A DNA stretch of 64,000 nucleotides from Clostridia bacterium (GTDB taxonomy: Bacteria; Bacillota; Clostridia; TANB77; CAG-465), in NCBI GenBank assembly GCA_900772475.1, contig CAAHEI010000094.1, positions 49,768 to 113,767 of the forward strand, read 5' to 3'. Below are positions 7,669-16,723 of the stretch, in pieces. Position 1 is the stretch's first letter; every line of letters starts with the position of its first letter. The position numbers were made by a program, and so were the translations under genes. The notes under the pieces are model-generated. The model ran no database searches and had not been told where the DNA came from. It saw nothing but the letters and a program-made list of their open reading frames with translations.

Positions 7669-8595
7669 TTATAATATTTTATCAAATTCTTCACAGATTC
7701 TATAAATATATTCATATTTTAATAAATTCTTTTTCCATACTTCATTTATTGAATCTAAGCCATACCTAATACCTGCTAAACCTCCAACACAAGCCCCAAC
7801 AGTATCAGTATCATTTCCTAAATTTATTGCTCTTATTATTGCTTCATTATAATTTTTTGTATTGAATAAAACCCATAAAGTTGCTTCTAATGTACTTACT
7901 ACATATCCTTGTGAACTTATATCGTCAATTTTATATTTTGCTATATTATTTTTTAGTATTCTATCATATTTATGTATACAACTATTTGAAAAATACGAAT
8001 AATTGCTTATTTTAATCTTTTTATATGCATCTTTAAACCCTTTTCCTTTTAAAAGTTCTATAGCAAATAATACATATATATAGCATCCCATAATACTTAT
8101 CTCATGCCTATGAGTTATGGAGGAAACAGCTTTTACTTCTTTTAAAATTTCTTCAGCTTCCATTTTTTTAGAATAACAATAATATGCTAATGGTAATATT
8201 CTCATTAAAGAACCATTACCATTATCCATTTCTCCATTACCTCCTGCCTCTTCTGCTGTTTTAACCTTTAATTCACATCTAGCAAGCGCTTGTAATGTTG
8301 TTCTTCCAATACCAAAAACTTTTTCTGTTGGTGTATATTTAGCACTTCTCACCCACTTAATAAAATTATTTGCTATATCTGAAGGTACTATTTTGGAGTT
8401 TTTAGATATTGAATCTATAGTTGCAAGGGTCATGGAAGTATCATCAGACCAACTACCTTTTGGAACATCGTGACTTCCATATCCGACCATTTGAATTAGT
8501 GGATTTCTAATTAATTTTTCTCTCTGATTAAATTCAATTGGGACTCCCATTGCATCCCCAATTGCTAAACCGATTATTCCATCTCTTGAATTCAT
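7669..8595 (-). CDS. ADP-ribosylglycohydrolase family protein
   Basis: A 308-residue DraG/ARH-family hydrolase that removes ADP-ribose from proteins or other targets using two metal ions. The motifs are DGIIGLAIGDAMGVPIEF at the N-terminus, the metal-binding WSDDTSM at 49-55, NGNGSLMRILPLA in the middle, and NLGNDTDTVGACVGGLAGI near 260-280. The chosen start is the ATG behind GAGGTGGG; a longer frame 13 codons upstream lacks a ribosome site. It is co-directional with, and just upstream of, the macrodomain gene. Part of this gene is duplicated at 5403-5490. Substrate unknown. Confidence 0.92.
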   Translation of the reverse strand: MNSRDGIIGLAIGDAMGVPIEFNQREKLIRNPLIQMVGYGSHDVPKGSWSDDTSMTLATIDSISKNSKIVPSDIANNFIKWVRSAKYTPTEKVFGIGRTTLQALARCELKVKTAEEAGGNGEMDNGNGSLMRILPLAYYCYSKKMEAEEILKEVKAVSSITHRHEISIMGCYIYVLFAIELLKGKGFKDAYKKIKISNYSYFSNSCIHKYDRILKNNIAKYKIDDISSQGYVVSTLEATLWVLFNTKNYNEAIIRAINLGNDTDTVGACVGGLAGIRYGLDSINEVWKKNLLKYEYIYRICEEFDKIL

Positions 8596-8793
8596 ACTAT
8601 CACATTCCCACCTCTCTGTTTTTAATCTACACAAAAATATGTTACTGTATTTACATTCAATATCAGTCTTATACCAACCATTATATATTTTTTTATAAAA
8701 ATATATTTTTTAATCACCTATTCTTTTACTCTTCTTAATAAATCAACCATCAACCTTCTTGTTTTAAAATTAGAAATATATTCATCTACTAAT

Positions 8794-10443
8794 TTATTTA
8801 CAAGTTCTTTTCCACCGTTTAAGTGACTTCATATGAATTAAAATTCCTTGTAAATATTCATAACTACTTCTTCCTGATTCTTTTACTTGTCTATCAGCAA
8901 TATTTTTGTATTTTTCTAATAATATTTTTTCATAATCTGGTTTTAAGTAACTTTCATATGTTAAAAGTGTACCATAATTAGCTACTGCCATAACTGAAAT
9001 AAACAATTTGTCATACATTTTTTCTTCAACGTATAAACTTCTTAATGTATCACTAGTAAAATTACCTATTAAGTTTTCAATGTTCTTTATAACTACTTTT
9101 TTTCTTTCTTCCCATTCTTTAACTGTATACGTTTCTTTTAATTTTTTAAAATACTCTACATCTCCCACTCTTTCATTATATATAATGTTTTCTGTAATAT
9201 TTCTTATTTCTTCTTTTTTCCCACATTTTGAATAAATATCTAGTAACTTATCCACATCACTCCACTTGTTATATTTCCATCTATATCCATCATCTTTTTT
9301 TATCTCAGCTTTTAATAATTTAATTGCTTCATCATAATTTTTTTCCTTTAACAATATATCAATATACATATCAAATATATCGTGGTTTTGAATATTTTCT
9401 TTTATAACTATTAAAGCTTCATCTTCTCTGCCTAGCATATTTAAGTACTCTACATGTTTTTTTACATACTTAGGTATATTATTACTAATACCATTATATT
9501 TTCTAAATTTTGGAAAAATTTCTTTTAAAAGTTCTATTTTTTTATCAAGGTATGTATCTAAGTCAAATATCTCATCTTCAAGTAAAAAACCTATCATATT
9601 ATCAAGAAATCCTACTTTATCTTCATCTTTTAACATAACTAGACAATATTCAAAAATCATATTTTGCATACTTTTTGTTTTATCTTTAATTAATATTTTT
9701 TTAAAATCATCTACACATTCATTTACAGCATATTCAATAATACTATCATAATACTCACAAACTTTTTCTAATTTTTCTATAGGCAAACTTTCAAGTAAAG
9801 CCGTTGCTATATTATACGCACTTTGAAAATCATTTTTTGTTATACACTTTACAGTTTCAACTTCGTATTTTTCTATAACTTTTGATACCGTACTTGAATA
9901 GATATCATCATCTTCGCAAGAGTCATAGTAATTATCATAATTAAAATCATCATAAAAACTTGAAAAATTATTTATTGCATATTCCATTTCTTTTTTTATT
10001 ATTTCTAAATAATACTCTTTAGTAAATTTTGGAAAATATTCAAAAAATGTATCATTAAAATTTTCTTGAAGTTCTTGAGAATTTTGAAGTTTTTCAATTA
10101 AAAATTTTTCTATTTCTTTTTTTGGTATCCTATTTATGATTTGTTTATAATCAATTGGTATTTCTTCAAATTCACAATTATCATCTAAAATGGAATATAC
10201 CGTTGCTGCCATATGTTTGCAATAATTTTCACATGCATATGGACAATCACATTCCATTTCTACTACTTCGTCATATTTATCAACTATAATATTTACATTA
10301 TACAATCTACTACCATAAACTTTTGCCTTGTATCTAAGTCCTGTTTTTTTTAAATCAATTACCCTATCATCTAAAAAATATTCTTTACCACGCATTAATA
10401 TAACATAATCAAACCAATCTTCAAGATCAATTTTCATAGCCAT
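8794..10443 (-). CDS. SWIM zinc-finger protein, C-terminus altered by a frameshift
   Basis: A 549-residue protein. Near residues 65-85 it has a SWIM zinc finger, CDCPYACENYCKH (CxCx7CxH), which binds DNA or protein. The rest is helical and acidic with TPR-like repeats (MYIDILLKEKNYDEAIKLLK). The start at ATG 10443 follows GGGGTGATAATA. Near 8815-8822 the frame shifts; the other frame continues GGKELVNKLVDEYISNFKTR to a stop at 8718, which looks like the original last 33 residues, while the present frame ends RWKRTCK. Whether the lost tail matters is unknown. Its cellular role is not known. It is the last accessory gene before the core chromosome. Confidence 0.85.
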   Translation of the reverse strand: MAMKIDLEDWFDYVILMRGKEYFLDDRVIDLKKTGLRYKAKVYGSRLYNVNIIVDKYDEVVEMECDCPYACENYCKHMAATVYSILDDNCEFEEIPIDYKQIINRIPKKEIEKFLIEKLQNSQELQENFNDTFFEYFPKFTKEYYLEIIKKEMEYAINNFSSFYDDFNYDNYYDSCEDDDIYSSTVSKVIEKYEVETVKCITKNDFQSAYNIATALLESLPIEKLEKVCEYYDSIIEYAVNECVDDFKKILIKDKTKSMQNMIFEYCLVMLKDEDKVGFLDNMIGFLLEDEIFDLDTYLDKKIELLKEIFPKFRKYNGISNNIPKYVKKHVEYLNMLGREDEALIVIKENIQNHDIFDMYIDILLKEKNYDEAIKLLKAEIKKDDGYRWKYNKWSDVDKLLDIYSKCGKKEEIRNITENIIYNERVGDVEYFKKLKETYTVKEWEERKKVVIKNIENLIGNFTSDTLRSLYVEEKMYDKLFISVMAVANYGTLLTYESYLKPDYEKILLEKYKNIADRQVKESGRSSYEYLQGILIHMKSLKRWKRTCK

Positions 10444-10568
10444 ATTATTATCACCCCATTGCAATTCTATTTATATTATACAATAATACACTTTAACTTA
10501 CAATATATATTAAAAGCTTTTTACATACTTGCCTTTTTATCCAATAATCATTTTTTCACGCATTTTGT

Positions 10569-10737
10569 TATAATATATTCTAACTTTAAATTTAATTGCA
10601 ATGCCTCAAACTAGTGTTAATGTAGTTATATAAACACCAGTTGACAATATGTACCTTCACTACTAACTTTTACCAATTAGTTAAGTGAAATGTCTGGTGT
10701 ACAAAAAAATGAGTGAATTTTTTCACTCATTTTTTTT
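10569..10737 (+). ncRNA. Possible structured RNA with its own terminator
   Basis: No gene is seen in 10444-10782. On the plus strand an extended -10 (TGTTATAAT, 10566-10574) is followed by a self-complementary region and the terminator at 10703-10737. AACACCAGTT (10633-10642) can pair either with AACTAGTGTT (10609-10618, 9 of 10 pairs) or, through ACACCAG, with CTGGTGT (10694-10700), enclosing a smaller TTCACT/AGTGAA stem. The two pairings exclude each other. No known RNA class was recognised and there is no clear -35 box. Chance structure is possible. Confidence 0.3.
10703..10737. terminator. Strong bidirectional terminator
   Basis: The stem AAAAAAATGAGTGAA pairs with TTCACTCATTTTTTT around a 3-5 nt loop, with A and T runs on either side. 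On the minus strand it ends the trxA transcript; on the plus strand it would end the possible RNA at 10569. Confidence 0.85.
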
Positions 10738-10756
10738 GGGCTTTTTTTACAGCCCC
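10738..10756. repeat. Solitary insertion-sequence-like terminal repeat
   Basis: GGGCTTTTTTTACAGCCCC is, in reverse complement, 18 of 19 identical to the sequence at 49783-49801, which lies next to a transposase remnant. It may be a solo end left by an insertion sequence. It is short and could also form a small hairpin of its own. Confidence 0.4.
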
Positions 10757-10782
10757 TTTACTTTATACTTAAATATTAAAAC

Positions 10783-11097
10783 TTACCTATACTTCTCAAT
10801 AAGTTCCACAATTTCCTCTTTATCCCTAAATCCAACCTGTCTTTCAACAATTTTGCCATCTTTATATATACAAATGGTTGGAATAGTATCAATATCTAAC
10901 TTCTTGGCAAGATCGTTATTTTCATCAACATCTACTTTGTATATATCATAACCTGCTCTACTATTTGCAATATCTTCTAAAACCGGTGCAAGCATCATGC
11001 AAGGTCCACACCAAGTAGCATAGAAATCAACTAAACATACTCCTTTGTTTTTTATAACGTTTTCATCAAATTCATTTTCGTTTATATGTTTTAACAT
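10783..11097 (-). CDS. trxA: Thioredoxin
   Basis: A 104-residue cytoplasmic thioredoxin with the redox-active WCGPC at residues 29-33 in the usual context (VDFYATWCGPCMM) and the cis-Pro segment DTIPTICIYKDG. It reduces disulfides in partner proteins. It starts 23 bp after the rhodanese stop, so the two are probably one operon concerned with sulfur and redox balance. Ribosome site TAGGAGGAAAA. The transcript ends at the hairpin 10703-10737. Confidence 0.96.
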   Translation of the reverse strand: MLKHINENEFDENVIKNKGVCLVDFYATWCGPCMMLAPVLEDIANSRAGYDIYKVDVDENNDLAKKLDIDTIPTICIYKDGKIVERQVGFRDKEEIVELIEKYR

Positions 11098-11119
11098 TTT
11101 TCCTCCTATCTAAATGTTA

Positions 11120-11554
11120 TCATATGATTCTTCCATTTTCTCCATATTCTAACATATTTTTATACGGAAAAGTAGCAAGAGCTCCATATTCCCATATATA
11201 TATATTATTATATCCCAAATTATTTAAAATCTGTATAGCTGTTTTACTTCTAGCACCACTTGAACAATATACCATTAAAGGTTTATCTTGCTCAACTTGA
11301 AGTATTTTTTGCTCTATCTCATTTACTGGAATATTAATAGCATTTTTTATATGCATAAGATCATATTCATTTGAAGTTCTAACATCCATAAGTAAAACTG
11401 TATTTTTCTCAATCATATCCTTTGCTTGGTCAAAAGGAATTAGTTTGTAATTCATAGAACTCCTATATCTATTTCCTTGATAGCCCCTACTTCTATTTGT
11501 ATTATTCCCCATTCCAAGAAAACTTTGCATAAAATTTCGTATATTATCAAACAT
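11120..11554 (-). CDS. Rhodanese-like domain protein
   Basis: A 144-residue protein with a 40-residue N-terminal extension rich in Asn, Gly and Arg and one rhodanese domain (residues 40-135). The active-site Cys97 is in VYCSSGARS; LLMDVRTSNEYDLMHIKNAI is the typical first motif. Such proteins carry sulfane sulfur or act as sulfurtransferases. Its ATG and ribosome site lie within a long hairpin (11552-11590), so translation may be controlled. It lies between the calcium-type ATPase and trxA on the same strand. Confidence 0.88.
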   Translation of the reverse strand: MFDNIRNFMQSFLGMGNNTNRSRGYQGNRYRSSMNYKLIPFDQAKDMIEKNTVLLMDVRTSNEYDLMHIKNAINIPVNEIEQKILQVEQDKPLMVYCSSGARSKTAIQILNNLGYNNIYIWEYGALATFPYKNMLEYGENGRII

Positions 11555-11590
11555 AAGCTATACCCTCTTTCTTTTATAGTATAGCTTATG
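11552..11590 (-). promoter_or_regulatory. Hairpin over the rhodanese start codon
   Basis: A perfect 12-bp inverted repeat (CATAAGCTATAC / GTATAGCTTATG) with a 15-nt loop. In the minus-strand RNA the loop holds the AAAGAAAGAGGG ribosome site and the 3' arm ends in the AUG of the rhodanese gene. There is no U run, so it is unlikely to be a simple terminator. Confidence 0.65.
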
Positions 11591-11630
11591 CATATATTTT
11601 ATTAATTATGATATTTAAATGTCACATATT

Positions 11631-14309
11631 CTATTTTACTTTATGAAACATCTTTGCAAGTATAACTTTTACAAATTCAAAAATAACCACGCAATCAATA
11701 GATGCGACTATTATCATGATATAAACATGATTTGGCATTAAAGGAATCTTAAGCCAACTTGCTGTAACAGGATTTGATATTACAAGTACTTGTAATATCA
11801 AAGTACAGATTACACATAGTACCATAACCATATTTGAGAACAATCCAATTTTAAACACTGGTCTTTTATCTGACCTACAAACATAAGCAAATAACACTTC
11901 AATAATGGATAGTGAAGTAAACACAGCTGCACTTGCCATTTGTGCACCATAACTTGCTTCAACAAAGAAGTAAATTAAAAACATAACTATTGTTTTTATA
12001 ATACCAGGAATTAAAATTCTTAAAGTTAAAAATGGTGTAAAGAATTTTTCACTTGCACTTCTTGGTTTTTGTCTCATTATATTTTTTTCTTCTTTTTCAA
12101 ATCCAAGTGCTATTGCAGGAATTGTATCAGTGACTAAATTAATCCATAATAAATGAATAGGTAAAAGAATTGTTCTATTAACCAATGTTGCTAAAAATAT
12201 AATAAGTACTTCGGCTAAATTTGAAGCAAGTAAATATACAATAACATTTTGAATATTAGAATATATCCTTCTTCCCTCTTTAATAGCAACAACAATAGTT
12301 GCAAAATTATCGTCTGCTAAAATCATGCTTGACACACTTTTAGAAACTTCAGTACCTGTTATTCCCATTCCAACACCTATATCTGCTCCTTTTAGTGCTG
12401 GTGCATCATTTACTCCATCTCCAGTCATTGCAACTGTTTTTCCACGTTTTTTCCATGCTTTTACAATACGTATTTTATTCTCTGGTGATACTCTTGCATA
12501 TACTCTTATTTTATCTACTCTTTTGTATAACTCTTTATCGCTCATAGCATCTAGTTCTGTTCCTGTAACTGCTTCATATCCATCTTTTAAAATTCCAAGT
12601 TCTTTTGCTATTGCCATTGCTGTATCCTTGTTATCACCTGTTATCATAACTGGAACCATACCAGCATTAAAGCATCTCTCAACTGCTCTTTTAGCTTCCT
12701 TTCTTGGAGGATCAATCATTCCAACAAGTCCAGCAAACACAAGATTTTTTTCACTTTTATCAATAGTCTGTTCTTTTCTTTCCATTTTATATGCACATGC
12801 AAGAACTCTTAGGGCACATTTTGCCATTTCTAAATTATTTTGCATAATTTTATTTTTAGTACTTAAGTCTAACTTTTCTATTTTACCATTTATAAGTATC
12901 CTATTACAGTTATTTAATATAGATTCAATGGCTCCTTTTGTACAAACCATATACTCACTTTCAAACTCATTTACTGTAGTCATCATTTTTCTTGTTGAAT
13001 CAAAAGGAAGTTCATCTACTCGTTTATATTTTGTATCCATTTCCTCTTTGTTGTATCCTATATGATGACCAAATTCAATTAAGGCTGCCTCAGTAGGATC
13101 ACCTAGAAGAACTTTTTTTCCGCTATCTTCTCCAAATTTAATATCGTTACATAGCATACTTATATTAACTAAAGTGTTTAAATCACTCTCATTAAAAGTT
13201 CCACGTTTTTTTAACTCATTATTACTTTTTATATCAGTAACATCAATTAAATTATTATCAATGTATATTTTTCTTAAAGTCATTTTATTTTGGGTAAGTG
13301 TTCCTGTTTTATCTGAACAAATAACCTCAGTTGATCCTAATGCTTCAACTGATGATAATTTTCTAATAATAGCTTTCTCTTTTGCCATTTTCTGTACACC
13401 AATAGCCAGTGTTATTGTTATAACTGCTGAAAGCCCTTCAGGAATTGCTGCTACTGCAAGAGATATTGCAAGCATAAATACATCAAGTATGGGATTTCCT
13501 TCTAAAAATCCTACAATAAACATGATAACTGCTATAACAACAACTAAAACGCTTAATATTTTACTTAATTCATTCATCTTCTTTTGTAAAGGAGTAATTT
13601 CTGCTTTTTGCGATGAAATAGCCTGTGCTATTTTTCCAAGTTCCGTATTCATACCAGTAGCTACTACTACAGCTTCTCCTCTTCCATATACTACACTACT
13701 TCCCGAGTATAGCATATTCGTTCTATCAGCAAGTGCTACTTTAGAGTTAGATGTAATTTTTTCTTCCTTTTTATCAACTGCAACAGATTCTCCTGTAAGT
13801 GCAGATTCTTCTACCCTTAAACTATGGTTTACGATTATCCTCATATCTGCTGGTACGTAGTCCCCTGCTTCAATTAGTACAACATCACCAATTACCAATT
13901 CTTCAGTTTTTACACTTAAAACTTTACCGTCTCTTTTAACTTTTATATATGGAAGAGACATGTTTTTAAGTGCTTCTATTGCCTTTTCAGCTTTACTTTC
14001 TTGAATTACACCAAGAAGAGCATTTAAAAAAACAACAAAGAGAATTATAATTGTATCAGTAAAAGGTTCTCCAGTCTTACTTGAAACTACTGCTGATAAA
14101 ATTGCTGCTATTATAAGTATAATAAGCATAACATTTTTAAACTGGTCAATAAACCTTGAAAGGAAGCTCTTTTTCTTAGTTTCTTTTAATTTGTTATATC
14201 CATATTTAGATAAACGTGTTTTAGCTTCTTTTTCCGTAATTCCATCATTTAAAGACTTAAGATCTTTTAGTACCTCATCTGATGACATATTATAATACTC
14301 TTTGTTCAT
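11631..14309 (-). CDS. P-type ATPase, P2A calcium-transporting type
   Basis: An 892-residue membrane ATPase with the full cation-pump layout: N-terminal cation ATPase domain, two helices, actuator domain with LTGESVAVDK, the PEGL motif in transmembrane segment 4 (AAIPEGLSAVITI), the phosphorylated Asp in CSDKTGTLTQNKM (near residue 333), KGA in the nucleotide domain, the hinge MTGDGVNDAPALKGADIGV, and six C-terminal helices. PEGL with a full C-terminal set points to the SERCA/PMCA-like group that exports Ca2+. The ATG at 14309 follows GGGGTGAAATATTTT; a GTG 12 bases earlier overlaps that site and is unlikely. The upstream gene stops 25 bases before this start. Confidence 0.93.
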   Translation of the reverse strand: MNKEYYNMSSDEVLKDLKSLNDGITEKEAKTRLSKYGYNKLKETKKKSFLSRFIDQFKNVMLIILIIAAILSAVVSSKTGEPFTDTIIILFVVFLNALLGVIQESKAEKAIEALKNMSLPYIKVKRDGKVLSVKTEELVIGDVVLIEAGDYVPADMRIIVNHSLRVEESALTGESVAVDKKEEKITSNSKVALADRTNMLYSGSSVVYGRGEAVVVATGMNTELGKIAQAISSQKAEITPLQKKMNELSKILSVLVVVIAVIMFIVGFLEGNPILDVFMLAISLAVAAIPEGLSAVITITLAIGVQKMAKEKAIIRKLSSVEALGSTEVICSDKTGTLTQNKMTLRKIYIDNNLIDVTDIKSNNELKKRGTFNESDLNTLVNISMLCNDIKFGEDSGKKVLLGDPTEAALIEFGHHIGYNKEEMDTKYKRVDELPFDSTRKMMTTVNEFESEYMVCTKGAIESILNNCNRILINGKIEKLDLSTKNKIMQNNLEMAKCALRVLACAYKMERKEQTIDKSEKNLVFAGLVGMIDPPRKEAKRAVERCFNAGMVPVMITGDNKDTAMAIAKELGILKDGYEAVTGTELDAMSDKELYKRVDKIRVYARVSPENKIRIVKAWKKRGKTVAMTGDGVNDAPALKGADIGVGMGITGTEVSKSVSSMILADDNFATIVVAIKEGRRIYSNIQNVIVYLLASNLAEVLIIFLATLVNRTILLPIHLLWINLVTDTIPAIALGFEKEEKNIMRQKPRSASEKFFTPFLTLRILIPGIIKTIVMFLIYFFVEASYGAQMASAAVFTSLSIIEVLFAYVCRSDKRPVFKIGLFSNMVMVLCVICTLILQVLVISNPVTASWLKIPLMPNHVYIMIIVASIDCVVIFEFVKVILAKMFHKVK

Positions 14310-14334
14310 AAAATATTTCACCCCAACATATTTA

Positions 14335-15600
14335 TTATTTTTTTATTTCTTTTGTTTTATTATCACCCTTTAAAAAATATGCAATCATTATTCCTACTGC
14401 AATCATTACCATAGCCATATATATGTATGCTCCAATTTTAGGTATTTTACAAATTAAATTAAGTGATAAAAATGTAAAGAAAACACCTACAAGTTCTATA
14501 GATAATTTTTCTGCCTTAATATATTTTTTATTTGTATATTCAAATATTGTGCATCCTATTACATAAACAGACAATATTGCAAATACTATTAAAAATGCCA
14601 TATATACAATAGCCACAGGTATTGTTATCATGTACAATCCAAGAACACTAAGTAAAATTAAAAGTACAAATAGTGCTGGAAAAGCAAGTATTGATATTGC
14701 ACCACTTAATACTACAAATAAAGTGTTATTTTTAGCCTTATCAAGCATTTTTTCATAGGCTTTTCCTTTAGTTATTTTTTTAACTATCACGTATAAAAGT
14801 GTAAATCCAAGTGACGATATAACTGCTTTTAAAAGAATATTTCCAAAAGATTTTGATACATTTTTTACTTCTTTTACATTTACAGTAGCATTAGGATACT
14901 TATCTTTTATATTTAATTCTTTATTATATGTGTTAACAAATAAATTTCCTTTAACATTGTCATTTCCTGAAATATCAAGTGTATTAATTTCACATCTTAA
15001 ATCTTCTTCAATGCTACCTGATACATTTAAGCTGTTTGCTGAAATGACAGCACTTTTACTTATTTTTCCTTTAATATTTACATCTTTAGCCACAATAATT
15101 ACATCATCGCCTATTGTTGCATTTTCATCAACTGTAACAGTACCACCTGCAAATATCAAAGCATTTTTTTCAATATTAGAGTTTATTACAACATCATTTG
15201 CTGATAATACAAGTGCATACTCTAAATTTGCATTTATCCTTACACTATCTGATGATATTAAAAATTGTAAACTTTTTAAAGGTTCATTTACATCTATTGT
15301 ACTAGCTGAAGATAAAACTCCAATATTGTTAATCGATTTATCAACAACAATTCTTCCTGCCGCATTTCTTAAATAAGGTAAATATATATTTGAATTTTCG
15401 CTACTAGTTTTATAGTCCCCATTTGTTCCTTTAACATCAAAAATACTATTTACAGTTGCAACTCTTGTTTGTTCAGTATTTTCTTCATTGCTATTTTCAT
15501 TTGCTGCAAATATTTTACCATTCATACTAAATATAGCAACAACAGAAAATATTGCAATTAAAAAAACTGATATTTTTTTTAGTTTCACACTATTTTTCAT
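14335..15600 (-). CDS. Secreted/membrane polymer-forming (bactofilin-like) protein
   Basis: A 421-residue envelope protein. A signal peptide (residues 1-32, ending SMNGKIFAA) is followed by a repetitive beta-rich region of about 150 residues (VVINSNIEKNALIFAGGTVT, IIVAKDVNIKGKISKSAVIS) typical of polymer-forming cytoskeletal domains, and then about five membrane helices and a charged tail. The exposed beta-helix plus membrane anchor suggests a scaffold at the outer face of the membrane. It is probably co-transcribed with the ATPase, which starts within 26 bases. Function not established. Confidence 0.75.
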   Translation of the reverse strand: MKNSVKLKKISVFLIAIFSVVAIFSMNGKIFAANENSNEENTEQTRVATVNSIFDVKGTNGDYKTSSENSNIYLPYLRNAAGRIVVDKSINNIGVLSSASTIDVNEPLKSLQFLISSDSVRINANLEYALVLSANDVVINSNIEKNALIFAGGTVTVDENATIGDDVIIVAKDVNIKGKISKSAVISANSLNVSGSIEEDLRCEINTLDISGNDNVKGNLFVNTYNKELNIKDKYPNATVNVKEVKNVSKSFGNILLKAVISSLGFTLLYVIVKKITKGKAYEKMLDKAKNNTLFVVLSGAISILAFPALFVLLILLSVLGLYMITIPVAIVYMAFLIVFAILSVYVIGCTIFEYTNKKYIKAEKLSIELVGVFFTFLSLNLICKIPKIGAYIYMAMVMIAVGIMIAYFLKGDNKTKEIKK

Positions 15601-15735
15601 AAAATCACTCTCACTTTCAAAGTAACTTTATTATAGAATAAATTAGTAAAAAAATCAAGTATTTTAAACTTTCTTTACATTATATGTACAAGCAAAAAAA
15701 ATATGAAAATAGTTTAAATTAAAAATATTACAAAA

Positions 15736-15762
15736 ATGCCTAGAAAAAATATTTCTAGGCAT
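15736..15762 (-). terminator. Intrinsic terminator
   Basis: An 11-bp perfect stem (ATGCCTAGAAA / TTTCTAGGCAT) with a 5-nt loop, followed on the minus strand by TTTTTG. It ends the transcript of the 269-residue protein gene. Confidence 0.8.
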
Positions 15763-15767
15763 AGTAA

Positions 15768-16577
15768 TTAAACATTATTTAAAAAATCTACCATAAGATA
15801 TCCGTCATCACTATTTAAAGCATCAACAAGTTCAGACATTCCATATTTACCTCTTTTAAAAAGCTCATACACAAACTTCTTTAAACCATTTTTTACACAA
15901 ATAAGCAAGGTTTTACTACTTGGTACCGAATAATTTAGTAAAATTTCTATCATGACTGTATCTTCATATTCAATACAATATAAAATAGCGTTACTTACAT
16001 CTAATCTCGAATTATTTACCAATATTTTAGGCAATACTTTTATATATGATTTATATACAAAAAGTTCAAACATCCTTTGTAATCTGTTTTTATCACCTAT
16101 CTTTTGATATATTTCAAAAGCTACATTTTCATAACTGGCTGTAGTATCCTGAAGTATAAAGTCATAAATTTTGTCTACATTATCATTTGATAATAACACA
16201 TTAAAAGATTTGAGTATAACTTTTGCTATACTTTCACAATTAATCTGTCCTTCGCAATCATTAGATAATGCATACATTAAAATCTGATTATTATTATATG
16301 ATACATCAAAATTAGTAAGCTCTACAATTTTTCCAAATACTTTATCTGAATTTTTTGCAAAACATGACCAACAAAGTGCCTCAATAATTTCACTTTCCTT
16401 CAATTTGAATCGTTTTAACATATAGTCGATGACTGTAATAAAGCCATTCTCAGATGCTTTGTATACAATATCATTTACCTCATCTTGTGATAGTTCAGAA
16501 TTTTTTAAAATTGTAAGTAAGTCTTTTTCTTCAACTACTTCATCAAATTTAAAAAAATTCTCTATAAGTTCTGACAT
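15768..16577 (-). CDS. Hypothetical all-helical repeat protein
   Basis: A 269-residue protein made of repeated helix pairs (LLTILKNSELSQDEVNDIVY, GFITVIDYMLKRFKLKESEI, VSNAILYCIEYEDTVMIEIL), with spacing that recalls ankyrin-like repeats without the strict consensus. No signal peptide or membrane segment; probably a cytoplasmic binding protein. The start is the ATG after AAAAGGGGAAATTATA; an upstream in-frame ATG lacks a ribosome site. It is flanked by gpr and the bactofilin-like gene, with its own terminator. No function is proposed. Confidence 0.7.
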   Translation of the reverse strand: MSELIENFFKFDEVVEEKDLLTILKNSELSQDEVNDIVYKASENGFITVIDYMLKRFKLKESEIIEALCWSCFAKNSDKVFGKIVELTNFDVSYNNNQILMYALSNDCEGQINCESIAKVILKSFNVLLSNDNVDKIYDFILQDTTASYENVAFEIYQKIGDKNRLQRMFELFVYKSYIKVLPKILVNNSRLDVSNAILYCIEYEDTVMIEILLNYSVPSSKTLLICVKNGLKKFVYELFKRGKYGMSELVDALNSDDGYLMVDFLNNV

Positions 16578-16723
16578 TATAATTTCCCCTTTTTTAATAT
16601 TAATTTCTAAAGAAAAAGGTAATTTAATAAAATTGCCTTTAATTTTGACGTTCTTATAGTTTAACACTTTATGTTAATTTTGTCAATCTTTAAAGCACAA
16701 ATCCACATTTTTAGATAAAAAAA

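Noticed and set aside
12325..13860. Long plus-strand open frames opposite the P-type ATPase
   Set aside because: They are antisense to a clearly conserved gene, lack ribosome sites, and their composition mirrors the codons of the real gene.
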